Source: Mycobacterium sp. E2479
GTDB taxonomy: Bacteria > Actinomycetota > Actinomycetes > Mycobacteriales > Mycobacteriaceae
DNA: 49,835 nucleotides
NCBI RefSeq assembly: GCF_001667925.1
Contig: NZ_LZJR01000014.1
Coordinates: forward strand, 1 to 49,835
Direction of reading: 5' to 3'
Shown: one piece after another, positions 26,061 to 38,180 of the stretch
Layout: each line of letters begins with the position of its first letter
Numbering within the stretch: position 1 is the first letter of the stretch
Notes under the pieces: model-generated
What the model was told of the DNA's origin: nothing
Database searches by the model: none
Seen by the model: the letters and a program-made list of their open reading frames with translations, nothing else
Made by a program: the position numbers and the translations under genes

Positions 26061-27185
26061 TCACAGCTTGGTCAGTTCCGTGATGGTCTGAATCTCAGAG
26101 TTTTGGTACGGCCGCCCGTCGGGCTGGATCAGGTCTTGAAACCAGAGCCTCGGAGCCGTCGTATACGGATGCTCCCAGGAGTCCCACGGCAAGTAGGTTT
26201 GGGTCTTACCGGCGACCAGCCCCCAATTGATCGCACCGACGTTGTGCCGCTTGGCAACTGGTAGGACTCCGTCAACGGTGCTGCCCATCGTCCGCGCCAG
26301 GTATTCGGTGCAGATGATCGGACGCCCCAATGGGGAAAGTTCCGCGATCCGGGCCTCGAAACCCGCTGGTTTGTCGTAGCAGTGAAAAGTGACCACGTCG
26401 GACTTGTTCAGTTGCATGTCAGCGATGTCGCTACGCCTCGCGGAATCTCCCCATGCGCCGTCCCACACGCCACTGGTCAACGGTTGACTCGGATCAGCCG
26501 AACGTGCCCACCCGAACGCCAGCGAGAGCAGGTCGGCGACGCGGTCGAGCTTGTCTTTCCTTTCAACCTTGCGATATTCGCGCGAGGGATTGTCGGGCTC
26601 ATTCCACAAGTCCCATCCCAAAACGCGATCGTCCGTGCGGAATTGCCTCAACACGCCCGTGACGTAGTCGCGCAGGGTGCGGCGGTAGTCGAGGTCATCG
26701 AGGTGTTCTGCGCCCGGGCCTTGCACCCAGCCGGAGTTGTGGACGCCAGGCTTCGGCGCCGGTTGCCGCCCCGGGTTGGGGAACGGATCCCAACACGAGT
26801 CGAAGAAGACAAACATTGGTTTGATGCGATGGCGGGCCGCAATGCTGACGAATGAGGCCAGACGTTTTTGGAAGCCTCCCGAGTCTTGCGCCCAGAGCCG
26901 ATCGTGGAGGAAGACCCGCACCGTGTTGAGCCCGTGTAGCTGGGCCCAGCCGAGCTCGGTATCGATGCGCCGGGGGTCGAAGGTGTCGGCCTGAAACATC
27001 TCAAGCTGGTTGATCGCGTTCGAGGTGATGTAGTTGGCACCGACGAGCCATCCCTGCGCTTGATACCAGCGGGTGGCTCGGTCGGGCGACCAGGGGCTTT
27101 GCTCAGCTGCCGCGCGCGGCATGGGGGCCAGCGTGGTGCCGGCCGCGACTAGCAGCGGCAGCTTCAGCACCGTTCGACGCCTCAT
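26061..27185 (-). CDS. Tat-exported GH5-like glycoside hydrolase
   Basis: This 374-aa protein has a twin-arginine-type signal (MRRRTVLKLPLLVAAGTTLA), cleaved probably near RAAAEQ. The mature part is a TIM-barrel glycosidase of the cellulase (GH5) type. HGLNTVRVFLHD is strand 2-3, WDLWNEPDNP carries the general acid/base Glu, and RPIICTEYLART carries the nucleophile Glu. It should hydrolyse a beta-linked glycan outside the cytoplasm. The exact substrate (mannan, glucan or other) cannot be read. It starts 40 bp after the stop of the giant regulator on the same strand and could be co-transcribed with it. Confidence 0.85.
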   Translation of the reverse strand: MRRRTVLKLPLLVAAGTTLAPMPRAAAEQSPWSPDRATRWYQAQGWLVGANYITSNAINQLEMFQADTFDPRRIDTELGWAQLHGLNTVRVFLHDRLWAQDSGGFQKRLASFVSIAARHRIKPMFVFFDSCWDPFPNPGRQPAPKPGVHNSGWVQGPGAEHLDDLDYRRTLRDYVTGVLRQFRTDDRVLGWDLWNEPDNPSREYRKVERKDKLDRVADLLSLAFGWARSADPSQPLTSGVWDGAWGDSARRSDIADMQLNKSDVVTFHCYDKPAGFEARIAELSPLGRPIICTEYLARTMGSTVDGVLPVAKRHNVGAINWGLVAGKTQTYLPWDSWEHPYTTAPRLWFQDLIQPDGRPYQNSEIQTITELTKL

Positions 27186-27225
27186 GCACTGACGATAGGT
27201 CCTCGCGAAGCACGATGGATGGCAG

Positions 27226-30200
27226 TTACTCCAGCTGATCCATTCGGCTGAGTTCGTTGAACCGGGCCAGCGCCATGTCGCGCTGGTCGGGATCGAAGAA
27301 CTCGACCCGGGTGACGCGGTCACGGTCGAGAAGGCCGAGCTGGATGAGGGGGATTTCGATTGCGACGCCCTCGGTCGAGGTGCCCCTCACGACCACATCG
27401 GCCAGTACCCCCAAGCCCGAATGGGCAAGGATCTGGGCATACTCGGCCCGGTAATCGGGTACCAGCGACGCCAACGTCCGGATCGAGGACATGTAGTCAT
27501 CGATCGTCTCAGCGCGTGCGTGGGCGAGCTGCCGGTGGCTGACGTACGCAGCGCCATCGAGGCTGGCGGCGATCGCATCCCAGTCATGGCGGTTGGAGAT
27601 TTCGTTGAGCCGCTGCACCGCCTCGATCACCTCCGGGTGGGCGACCTCGCCAGATGCGATCCACCGAGCGGTGAGCTCATCGAACGCGTCGTTGATGTTG
27701 TCCGGATCGAATGTCACCTGCTCGCGCATCAGATCGTCTTCGCCGACCTCCATCACGGACAAGACCTCCCAGGTGATCGGCTGGTCGGCAGCACCGATGT
27801 CGCGGATGCAATGGCGAGTCAGTGAAAGATGAGACCCTCTGATTGCGATGGCTTGCATGCTCAGTCGCCAACTGGTTGGCGCCTGGAACAGTTCTTGGAC
27901 GTTTTTCCACACTGCTAGCCCGGTTAGTCTGGCGCGCAGACCCTTTCGTCGGTCGTCCAATTGAATGTCCTCAGTCATCATGGCGAGGAAAGCACTCATA
28001 TCCCGGCGGTTGTAAGCATCGACCAGGCGCGACCAGGTCCGGGTCGAAGCATTCTCAAGGCGGGGGACCGGCCGGTCGAGCTCGTCGAATCTGGCGAGGG
28101 CGGCATCGAGGTCTGTCTCGTCGAAGAGCTCGCAGTACTGGATCAGATCGCCTTCGACGATTGGAACTTGGATCATTCGCCACTCGGCTTCGAAGCCTTC
28201 TTGGGAGGTCCCACGCCCCTTCCACGTGACGACAGCGCCGAGGTTGCTTAGCCGATGCGCGGCCTCGATGTAGATGTTGAGGTCTGGCGTCAGGTCCCAA
28301 ATCGCGCCGATGGACGCATAGACGTTGGTGTCGCTCCCGCGTCTGAGCGCGAACGGTGTGCCTCGCCGGTGGTCAATGACAACCCAGTCCGCAGAGGGCA
28401 ATTCGTGCCGGTTGAGCGCCGTGGTGACGCCCGCGATTACCGACCACGTGTGCGCGTGGGCGGCCGCCTCACCGGCGACATATCGGGCATCGAGCTCCTC
28501 GAAGGCGGCGTCGAGGTCGTCGGAGTCGAAAATCACCGAGTTGCGGACTAGTCCATCGGCATCGAGTTCGGTGAGCATCAAGTGCTCGTTAGTGATTGGC
28601 CGGTCGAATTCGTTGATGTCGCGGTACGTGTCGCGAGTCAACGCGAGGCGGGATCCCCTGACCGCGAGCGGCGCGACTTCCAACCGCCATCCCTTCGGTG
28701 CCTCGAAAATCCCGCGCACAAGTTCGGGCCGGGCCGCCAAGCCCTCATCACGCAGGCCCCGTCGCCGGTCGTCATATCGCGCGTCGGCAGTGTTCAGCGC
28801 TAGAAGGCCTTCCACGTCACGAAGATTGAAAGCATCGGCGACGCATACACGGGCGCGTGTCGCGACGTTCTCAAGCAGCGGTGCCGAGCGATGGACCTCG
28901 TCGAATCTGGCGAGGGCGGCATCGAGATCTGCCTCGTCGAACATCTCGAACCGGCTCACCATGTCGCCGTCGAATGTGAAAATGGCGATCTCGCGCAACT
29001 CGAAATCGAAGCCCTCGTGTGACGTCCCGGTAACTACCTCTGTGATGACCGCGCCAAGGCTGCTCAGCCGGTGCACGGATTCTATGTGACCCTTGACGTT
29101 TGGGGCCATGTCATAGGTGGCACGTATGTAAGGGATCATGTCGCCGGGCGCGAACGCTCGACCTCGCCGGTGATCGATGTTGATCCAGTCCTGCGTCGTC
29201 GGCATTACTTCGTGTCGGTTGTAGGCGGCCTGGGCCTCCGTCACGTTCGTCCACGTTTGCGCGTGGTCGGCGGCTTCGCCGGCGAGGTAGCGGGCGTCGA
29301 GTTCAGCGAAGGCGGCGTCGATGTCGTCCGGATCGAACGTGACGATTGCAGCGATCCGCTCGGCGGCGTCGAGCTCGACGATGCCGAGCGCTTCAGTGTG
29401 GAACCCCCCAGCCGACTCGTCGTTGGCGGACCATCGGACACGACTGAGGAGGAGGTGCTCCCCGCGGGTCGCGATGTCCTGTGACGTTATGACCTCGACG
29501 CCGAGGTCGACGGTCGTCTGCATTTCCGCGATATTGGATTCGCGACCGCGCCGGAGCCCAGCTCCCACCGCACGACGGCGGTCATCGTTGTAGTAGCCAT
29601 CGTTCAGGACCTCGGTTATCGCGTCCCAGTCGCGGGCGGCGAAGTGTGCCAGGAACCGCTCGACGACTTGACTTGCTCTGTTTCGTGGCCGTCGCGTCTG
29701 TGCGTGCAGTTCATCGAAGCGGGCGAGTGCGGTATCGAGATCCGCGTCGTCGAAGATTTCGACACGGCTGAAAAGGCCGCCCTCGATTGTGAATATGCCG
29801 ATCGTCCGCACCTCTGTGTCGAGGCCTTCTTGCGAGGTCCCGTTTACGACCTGGGTGACGACGGTTCCGAGTGCGTCTAACCGATGCACTGCCTCGGCGT
29901 ACACGCTGAAGGCCGAAGTGATGTCCCACAGTGCACGAAGAGACGCGGCCAGATCGACGCCTTCGATCGATACGATCGGTCGACGATCGATGTAAATCGC
30001 ATCCGGAGTCGTCGCTGGAAGTTCGCGCCGGTTGACCGCGGCGTAGGTACGTGCAACAAGCGACCACGCCTGCGCCTGTGTGGCGGCCTCGCCCGCGAGG
30101 TAGCGGGCATCAAGCTCGGCGAACGCGGCGTCGATGTCGTCGGGGTCGAACTGGACCGCCGCCGCGATCCGATTGTCGGCGTTGGTCTCGACGATGTTGA

Positions 30201-33200
30201 GCATTTCGACGCTGAACGCCTCAGGCCCCTGGGCACCACCCGATACGCGGGTACGAGTGAGCGCGAGGCGCTCCCCGCGGGTCGCGATGACAACCGCCTC
30301 GATGTTGTTGACCCCTAGGTCAACAACGGCCTGCATATTTGCGATCTGCGCATTTCGGCCGCGTTGGACGCCGCCGCCCACCACCCGGCGACGGTCGTCC
30401 GTGGAAACATTGTCGGCGAGCAGCTCCGCGATCGCGTCCCAATCGCGAGCCGCGAGGTAGGCGTTGGAGCGGGCGTACAGTCGGCTTGCCGCATTCTCCA
30501 GCCCCGGCGCCTGCGGCTGCAATTCGTCGAATCGTGCAAGGGCCACATCGAGATCGGCCTCGTCGAAAACTTCGGCACGGCTCAGCAGGCCACCTTCGAC
30601 TGTCTGAACTTCGATCATCCGCAACTCGGCGTCAACACCGTCGTGCGAGGTTCCTGTGTGCACCTGGGTGTAGACGGCGCCGAGTTCTTCCAGCCGATGC
30701 ACCTCCTCGACGTAGACGTCGTAAGTGGAAAAGATGTCGAACACTGCGCGAATAGATGAGGCCAGATCAGGCCCTTCGATGGATACCAGCGGGCGATGAT
30801 CGATGTAACCCGGATTGGTCGTCATCGCGGGAAGCTCGCGCCGATTGACCGCGGCCTGGACACCCGCGATCACCGACCACGTATCCGCGTAGGTGGCGGC
30901 TTCGCCGGCAACGTAGCGATCGTCAAGCTCAGCGATGGCCGCATCGAAGTCCTCGAGGTCCAATGCGATGCGTGTCACGATCCGTTCGTCGGCGTCGATC
31001 TCAACGATGCCGAGGACCTCGGCAACAACCGCCTCGGACTGCTCGTCTCGGACCGAGATGCGATCGCGGCTCAGAGCAAGGAGCTCCCCACGCGTCGCGA
31101 TAACCGTTGAGGCCCAGGACGTAAGCCCGAGGTCGGCTGAGGCCCGCATGCTCGCGATCGTGGCGTCTCGACCGCGGCGGACGCCTGCGCTCACCACTCG
31201 GCGGCGATCGTCGTTGAAAATGTCTTCTGCCAGCATCTCCGAAACCACGTCCCAGTCGCGGGCAACGTAGTGCGTCAGAAAGCGTTCGAATACTTGGCTT
31301 GCCGCATTTTCGAGCCGCCTCGCCTGAAAGTGCAGTTCGTTGAACCGGGCGAGCGCGGTGTCGAGGTCTGCCTCGTCGAAGCATTCGACGCGGCTAATGA
31401 GGTCGCCTTCGAATGTGACCATCTCGATGTACCGCAGTTCGGCGTCGCCCTCACGCATGGTCGCGTTCACCACCTGGGTGACGACGGTTCCGAGTTCATC
31501 CAGCCGATGCACCGCATCGACGTAGGCGCTGAAAGCCGAAGTGATGTCCCACAATGCATGTAGGGACGCGGCGAGATCAACGCCCTCGATCGACACCAGC
31601 GGTCGATGATCGATGTAGACCGAATCCGGTGTGGTTGCGGGCACTTCCTGCCGATTTACCTCGGCGGTGATCCGCGCAACAAGCGACCAGATTTCCGCGT
31701 GGGTGCTTGCTTCACCGGCTGCATAGCGAGCGTCGAGCTCAGCGATGGCTGCTTCGAAGTCGTCGGGATCGAATATCACGCGCGACACGACCTGGTTTTG
31801 CGCGTTGATCTCAACGACGGCTAGTGCCTTCGACGTCCCGGGCCCAGACCAGTGGTCCCAGACGCAGTGACGGCTGAGGACGAGGCGCTGCCCACGGGTC
31901 GCAATCGTCATTGCGGTCATATTTGTGACACCGACACCGGCGAGTGCTCGCAGGCTTGCGATCTCCGCATCTCGACCGAGATAAGCACCAGCGTTCACGA
32001 CGCGACGACGATCATCGACGCGGATGTCGTCGGCGATCAGACCCGCCATGGCGTCCCAATCGCGGACCACGAAGGAGGCCAAGATGCTTTGCTCGACTCG
32101 GCTTGCCGCGTTCTCGACTTGCCGCGGCTCCGTTTGGAGTTCCTCGAAGCGGGCGAGGGCAGCATCGAGGTCGACTTCGTCGAAAAGCTCGCAGCCGCCG
32201 ATGTGGTCACCTTGGAGGGTCAAGACCTGGATCATTCGCCATTCGGCGTCGAAACCGTCTGGTGAGGTCCCATGCGCAATGTGCGTGACGACCGCTCCTA
32301 CAGCGCTGATCCGATGCACCGCCTCGATGCGGATGCTGAGGTCTGGCGTCTGTTCCCAAGAGGCGCGGACCGAGGCAACCATGTTGCTGGAAGCGAACAG
32401 TGCAACCCGACGATGGTCGACGACGGCCCAGTCGGCCTTGGTGAGATCGTGCCGGTTGAAAGCGGCATAGGTATCAGTGATGACTGACCACGTGCGCGCG
32501 TGGGCGGCAGCCTCGTCGGCAACGTACCGCGCGTCAAGCTCAGCGAAAGCCGCGTCGATGTCGTCGAGGTCGAATATGACGGCCGCTGCGACCCGTTCGT
32601 CTGTGTCGAACTCAAGGACCTGCAGCACATCGAATTGAACCGCGTCGGGGTCGGGTCCTGAGGCGCGCCAATGCGTGAGAATACGGCGCTCGCCCCGGCT
32701 CGCAATAATGTCCACGATGGCGGTTGTCGTCAATCCGATGTCGGTAGCCACCCGCAGGTCTTTGATTGCGGCATCTCGACCGCGATAGATTCCGGCGTTG
32801 ATGACCCGGCGGCGATCGTCGAAGTGATAGTTCTCGGCAAAGTCCTGCGCCATGGCGTCCCAGTCGCGAGTCGCGAAGTGCGTCAGGAAGCGGTCCGCCA
32901 CAGCGCTTTTCAGTCGGGGGGAGCGCGGCTGAAGTTCTTCGAAGCGGGTGAGCGCCGCGTCGAGGTCCGTTGCGTCGAAGATTTCGCAGCGGCTGATCAG
33001 ACCACGGTCGACAGCCATGACTTCTATTCCCCGCCACTCGGCTTCAAAGCCGTCTTGTGAAATCCCCTGTGCCACATGACTGCAGACTGCCCCGAGGTTA
33101 TTCAATCGATGCACTGCTTCTACCCGGAAGCTGACGTCCGGTGCGAGTTTCCACAGCGATTCCAGGAACTCGTTGAGGCGGCCCTCCACGATAATCGTTG

Positions 33201-36200
33201 GTCGTCGGTGGTCGATGTTCACCCAATCCGGCGTCGTCGGGAAAAGCTCATGCCGGTTCATCGCGGCGTAGGCGCTCGAGATGACCGACCACGTTCGCGC
33301 GTACGGTGCCGCTTCGCCGGCCAGGAAGCGGGCGTCAAGCTCCTCGATGGCGGCGTCGATGTCGTCGAGGCCAAATAGCAGGCGGGCAGCGACGCGGTGG
33401 TCGGCGTTGACTTCGACCAGGCAGAGCGCTTCGGTGCGGAACGACTCGGACCCTTGATCTTCAACCGCCAAAAGGACATGACAAAGGGCCAGGTGCGCAG
33501 CGCGGGTTGCCATCGCGGTAATCGTGGCGTACTTGGCCCCGACGTCCGCGATGGCTCGCATGTCCGCGACTTCGGCATCTCGACCGTGACGAATGCCGGC
33601 GTTCACCACTGGACGGCGATCCTCGGAGCAAATGTCTTCGGCCACTAATTCCGCCAGCGCGTTCCAGTCGCGCGCAGCGAAGTAGGTGAAGACCCGTTCA
33701 AGGACTTGACTTGCCGCGTTTTCCAGCTGGGGAACATTCGGATGCAGTTCCTCAAAGCGGGCCAGCGCGGCGTCGAGGTCAGTTTCGTCGAAGATTTCGC
33801 AACGGTCGATTCGGTCGTCGTCGACCCTTAAGAATTGGATCTGTCGCCACTCGACGTCAAAGCCTTCTGATGACGTTCCTCGCTGCACATGGGTGATCAC
33901 TGCTCCGAGCTTGCTGAGCTGATGCACCGCCTCGACGTGGATGTTGAGGTCCGGGGTGAGATCCCAGATGGCACGGATGGACGCGAGGATCGTGCCGGGC
34001 GCGAAGGGCGTGGCTCGCCGGTGGTCGATGGTGACCCAGTCGGTCGCAGGCAGTTCGTGCCGGTTGAACGCCGCGTAGATACCTGTGATGACCGACCACG
34101 TGTGGGCATAAGGGGCCGCTTCGCCGGCGAGATAGCGGGCGTCGAGTTCGGCAATAGCGGCGTCGAAGTTGTCGAGGTCAAACGATATCGACGCGACGAT
34201 CCGTTCTTCGGCGTCGATCTCGACGATATTTAGGGCATCGTTTTGAATCGTCCCGGGGTCAGGGCCCGCTGCGCGAACACGCACAAGGGCGAGGCGTCCG
34301 CCGCGGATCGCCACGATCCCTAACAGCGTTAGTGTGAAGCCGACGTCGGCAATCGCCCGCACATCTTCGATCCCGGCGTCTCGACCACGTCGGATCCCGG
34401 CATTCACCACTCGCCGGCGATCTTCGCTAGAAAAGTTATGCGCCACATTTGCGGCCATGGCGTCCCAGTCGCGGGCTGCGAACCACGCGTAGATGCGCTC
34501 GTAGGCTCGGCTTGCCGCGTTTTCTAGCCTCGGCGCTGGTGGGCCGAGTTGTTCGAATCTCGCGAGTGCGCCTTCGAGGTCGGACTCGTCGAACACCTCG
34601 CAGCGGCTGATCCGGCTACCCTCGACTGTGAGAATGTCGATCATCCGCCATTCGGCGTTGAAGCCCTCGGGCGAGGTCCCCCTCACCGCATGGGTGACGA
34701 CGGCTCCGTCATTGGACAGCCGATGCACGGCCTCGGTGTAGATCCTTGCGTCAGGCGTTTGATCCCACACCCCGCGAAGGTATGCGGGCAGATCAACCGC
34801 TTCGACGGTTAAGACCGGTCGATGGTCGACGTACACCGAATCCGGCGTCGTCGTTGGAAGTTCGTGCTGATTGAACAGGGCACAGGTTTTTGCCAGCACC
34901 GACCATGTCTGCGCGTGGGCGGCAGCTTCGCCGGCGAGGTAGCGACGATCGAGTTCCTCTATGGCGTCGTCGAAGTCATCAAGTTCGAACACTACAAGCG
35001 CCACAATCCGCTCTTCAGTGTCGATCTCGATGAGATGAAAAACTTCGATTCGAATCGCCTCTGGGTCATAGCCAGTGGCTTGAGTGCGCGAAAGGATGAG
35101 CCGCTCGCCCCGAGTCGCAATGATGATCGGCGCCAACTTCGTGAAACCTACATTCGCGGCCGCCTTCGAGTCTTCGATCTCGGCATCTCGTCCAAATCGG
35201 GTCCCGGCGTTCGCCATGCGGCGACGATCGTCAATGCAGACTTCGTCGTCCAAGATCTCGGCCATGGTCTCCCAATCGCGGCTCGCGAAGCAGCTCAAGA
35301 AGCACTCGTACACTTGGCTTGCTGCGTTTTCCAGCCGCGGTGTCGGGCGGCTTAGCTCATCGAACTTCGCGAGCGCGGCGGCCAGGTCTGCCTCGTCGAA
35401 TACCTCAGCCCGGCTCAGCATTTCGCCATCGACCATCATGATTTCGACGCCCCGCCACTCGGCGGCGAAGCCCTCGTCCGAGCTTCCATACGCCGCCCAC
35501 GTGAAAACGGCGCCGAAGTCGTTCACCCGATGAGGTGTCTCGACGAAGATGTCGAGGCTTATGTCGAGGTCCCATCCGGCACGGATGTATTCGATACCCT
35601 CACCGGGTGCAAACGATGCCACCCGGCGATGGTCGATACTCACCACATCCGGTGTAGCGGCAGCAACTTCGCGCCGATTGTGCGCAACCAAGGCGCCGGT
35701 GATCACCGACCATGTGGCCGCATGGGCCGCGGCTTCACCGGCGAGGTATCGGGCTTCGAGTTCGGCGAAGGCGGCTTCGAGGTCATCGAGCTCGAACACC
35801 AAGAGGGCTGCGATCCGTTCGTTGGCGTCGATTTCGATGACTTGAAGGATTTCGACTCGAATCGCCTCGGGGTCGTGGCCGGTGGCTTGAGTGCGCGAAA
35901 GGATGAGACGCTCGCCCCGGGTTGCGATGACGGTCGGCGCCAAGTCGGCGAAGCCCACGCTGGCCGCCGCCTGCAGGTCTTCGATCTCGGCGGCTCTTCC
36001 GCGTCGGATGCCGGCATTCGCGGCCCGGCGACGATCCTCAACGGAAACGTCCTCGGCGAGGACCTCCCCTATCGCGTCCCAATCGCGGATCGCGAAGCGG
36101 CCAAAGAAGCGGTCGGCCACTTTGCTTGCCTTATTTTGCAGCTGCGCTCCTGGCCGGCTGAGCTGTTCGAATCTCGCGAGCGCAGCATCGAGGTCTCCTT

Positions 36201-38180
36201 CGTCGAATAGTTCGCAGCGGTTGATCATGTCGCCCTGGACAGTCACAACATTGGCTCCGCGCCATTCGCCGTCGAAGCCTTCGTGTGAAATACTCTGCGC
36301 CGCATAGCTGTAAACCGCGCCGAGGTCGCTCAGCCGGTGCGCGGCCTCGATGTATACGTTCAGCTCCGCGGCGAGGTCCCACGAAGCCCGGATGTACGCG
36401 GTCAGCTCGCCGGGCTCAAATGCGGTGACGCTGCGATGGTCGAGGGTGACACAGTCGTGTGTCGTCGCGGGGAGCTCGTGCTGATTGACCGAGGTGAAGG
36501 TTTTCGCGACCACCGACCAGGTGCGCGCATAGGTCGCTGCTTCCCCGGCGAGGTAGCGCGCATCGAGTTCCGCAATGGCCGCCTCGAAGTCATCGAGATC
36601 GAACGTAATCACTTCCGCGATCCGTTCGTCGGAATCGATCTGGACGACTTGCAGTACATCGTTTTGGATCGCAGCGGGATCGCGCCCCGCCGCCCTAACG
36701 CGCGCCAGAGCGAGACGCTCGCCTCGAGCCGCTCTGACGTCCACCATCGTTATGGTGAAGCCGATGTCGGCCGCCGCCCGCAATTCCTCGATTCCGGCAT
36801 CGCGACCGTGTCGGAGTCCGCCGTTCACCACTCGCCGGCGATCGTCGATCAACTCGGCCTCGGCGACTACGCCGCTGAGGGCCACCCAATCGCGGGCTTC
36901 GAAAAAGGCCAACATGCGCTCGTATGCTTGTGTTGCCGCGTTCTCCAGTCGCCGTGCCGGCCGGTCGAGTTGTTCGAATCCCGCGATCGCGACGTCGAGG
37001 TCGGACTCATCGAATATCTCGCAGCGGTTGATCCTTTCGCCCTCGAATGTGAGAAGGATGACGTCTCGCCATTCGGCGTCGAAGCCCTCGGGCGACGTCG
37101 CATGCACCGCATGGGTGGTGACCGTTCCGACGCTGCTTAGCCGATGCACCGTCTCGACATAGTTGGTGGCTCGCGGGACGAGATCCCACACGGCACGAAT
37201 GGATTCGCCCAGGACACCTGCCTCAACCGGTACGACCGCTCGATGGTCGATGTTGACCCAGTCCTGCGTCGTCGCGGGGAGTTCGTGCCGATTCAGTGAA
37301 GCGTAGCCCGCTGTGGTCATTGCCCACGTGTCCGCGTACGGCGCCGCTTCCACCGCGAGGTAGCGTGCATCGAGTTCAGCTATGGCGGCGTCGAAGTCGT
37401 CGACGTCGAACGCAAGGTGGGCTGCCAACCGGTCGTCAGTGTCGCTCTCAATGACGCTAAGAAACTCGATGCGGTTGTCCTGCATGAAGATGCATGAGCG
37501 ACATAGCGCGAGGCGGTTGCCGCGGGTCGCGGTGACGTTCGACGTAATCTTCTCGCTGCCTAACTCGGCGACTGCTCGACTGTTGGCGATTTCGGCATCA
37601 CGGCCGCGTCGGATTTCTGCGTTCACCCCGTGCCGACGATCATGGTCGATCATGTCCTGCGCCATGAGGTTTGCCATCGCATCCCAGTCGCGGGCCGCGA
37701 AGCACGCTTGGATGCGCTCGTACACTTGGCTTGCGGCGTTTTGAAGCCGCCGTGCCGACGTGTGTTGCTCCTCCTCGAATCGGGCGTGTGTGGCGTCGAG
37801 TTCGGCGACCGCGGCGTCCATGTCATCGACGTCGAAGAACACGTGCAGCGCGATTCGGCCCTCTATGTCGATCCCGTAAAGCTGGAGCAATTCATCGCGC
37901 GGCGCTCCCGGGCTCATGTCGGCGGTGCCCAACTCTAATCGGGTGAGAGCCAGCCGGTCGCCGCGCACGGCGATAACGACTTGGCTTGGTCGTACGCGGT
38001 CGGTCTCATGAATGCGCCTGTTCTCATGTGCCCACTCGCTCGATTCGACGTCGATTTGCGTGAAGCCGACGACCTTCCGGCGACTCTCAACGTGAACGTG
38101 GGGTGCAAACACCTGCTCGAACTCGTCCCAGGCCCCGCGAGCAGCAGCATCCATTGCCCGTTTACCGACGCGCACGCACG
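27226..38180 (-). repeat. Tandem array of 13 two-module NTF2/SnoaL-like units plus one orphan module
   Basis: The repeats code for the C-terminal 3650 residues of the giant protein. Each unit begins near LENAASQVYER and has an A module (FAARDWDAMA, DDRRRVVNAG, RGRDAEI, IATRGERLAL, VEID..ERI, ELDARYLAGEAA). A B module follows (TWSVIA, NRHELPATTPDWV, IDHRR, IRAxWDLTPD, EAVHRLSxLGAVVT, GTSxEGFDAEWR, SRCEIFDEADLDAALARFEEL). Unit first residues map to 37743, 36945, 36138, 35331, 34524, 33723, 32910, 32115, 31311, 30498, 29685, 28872 and 28056, so the period is 795-828 bp and always a multiple of 3. A degenerate orphan A module (38180 to 37744) precedes unit 1. The modules look like NTF2-fold cone domains, by motif only. 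Confidence 0.9.

Noticed and set aside
27226..38180. Possibility that the long repeat array is a CRISPR or assembly artefact
   Set aside because: The repeats are about 807 bp, diverged at the protein level, and keep one reading frame with conserved motifs. This fits a real tandem coding array; long reads would still be useful to confirm the copy number.
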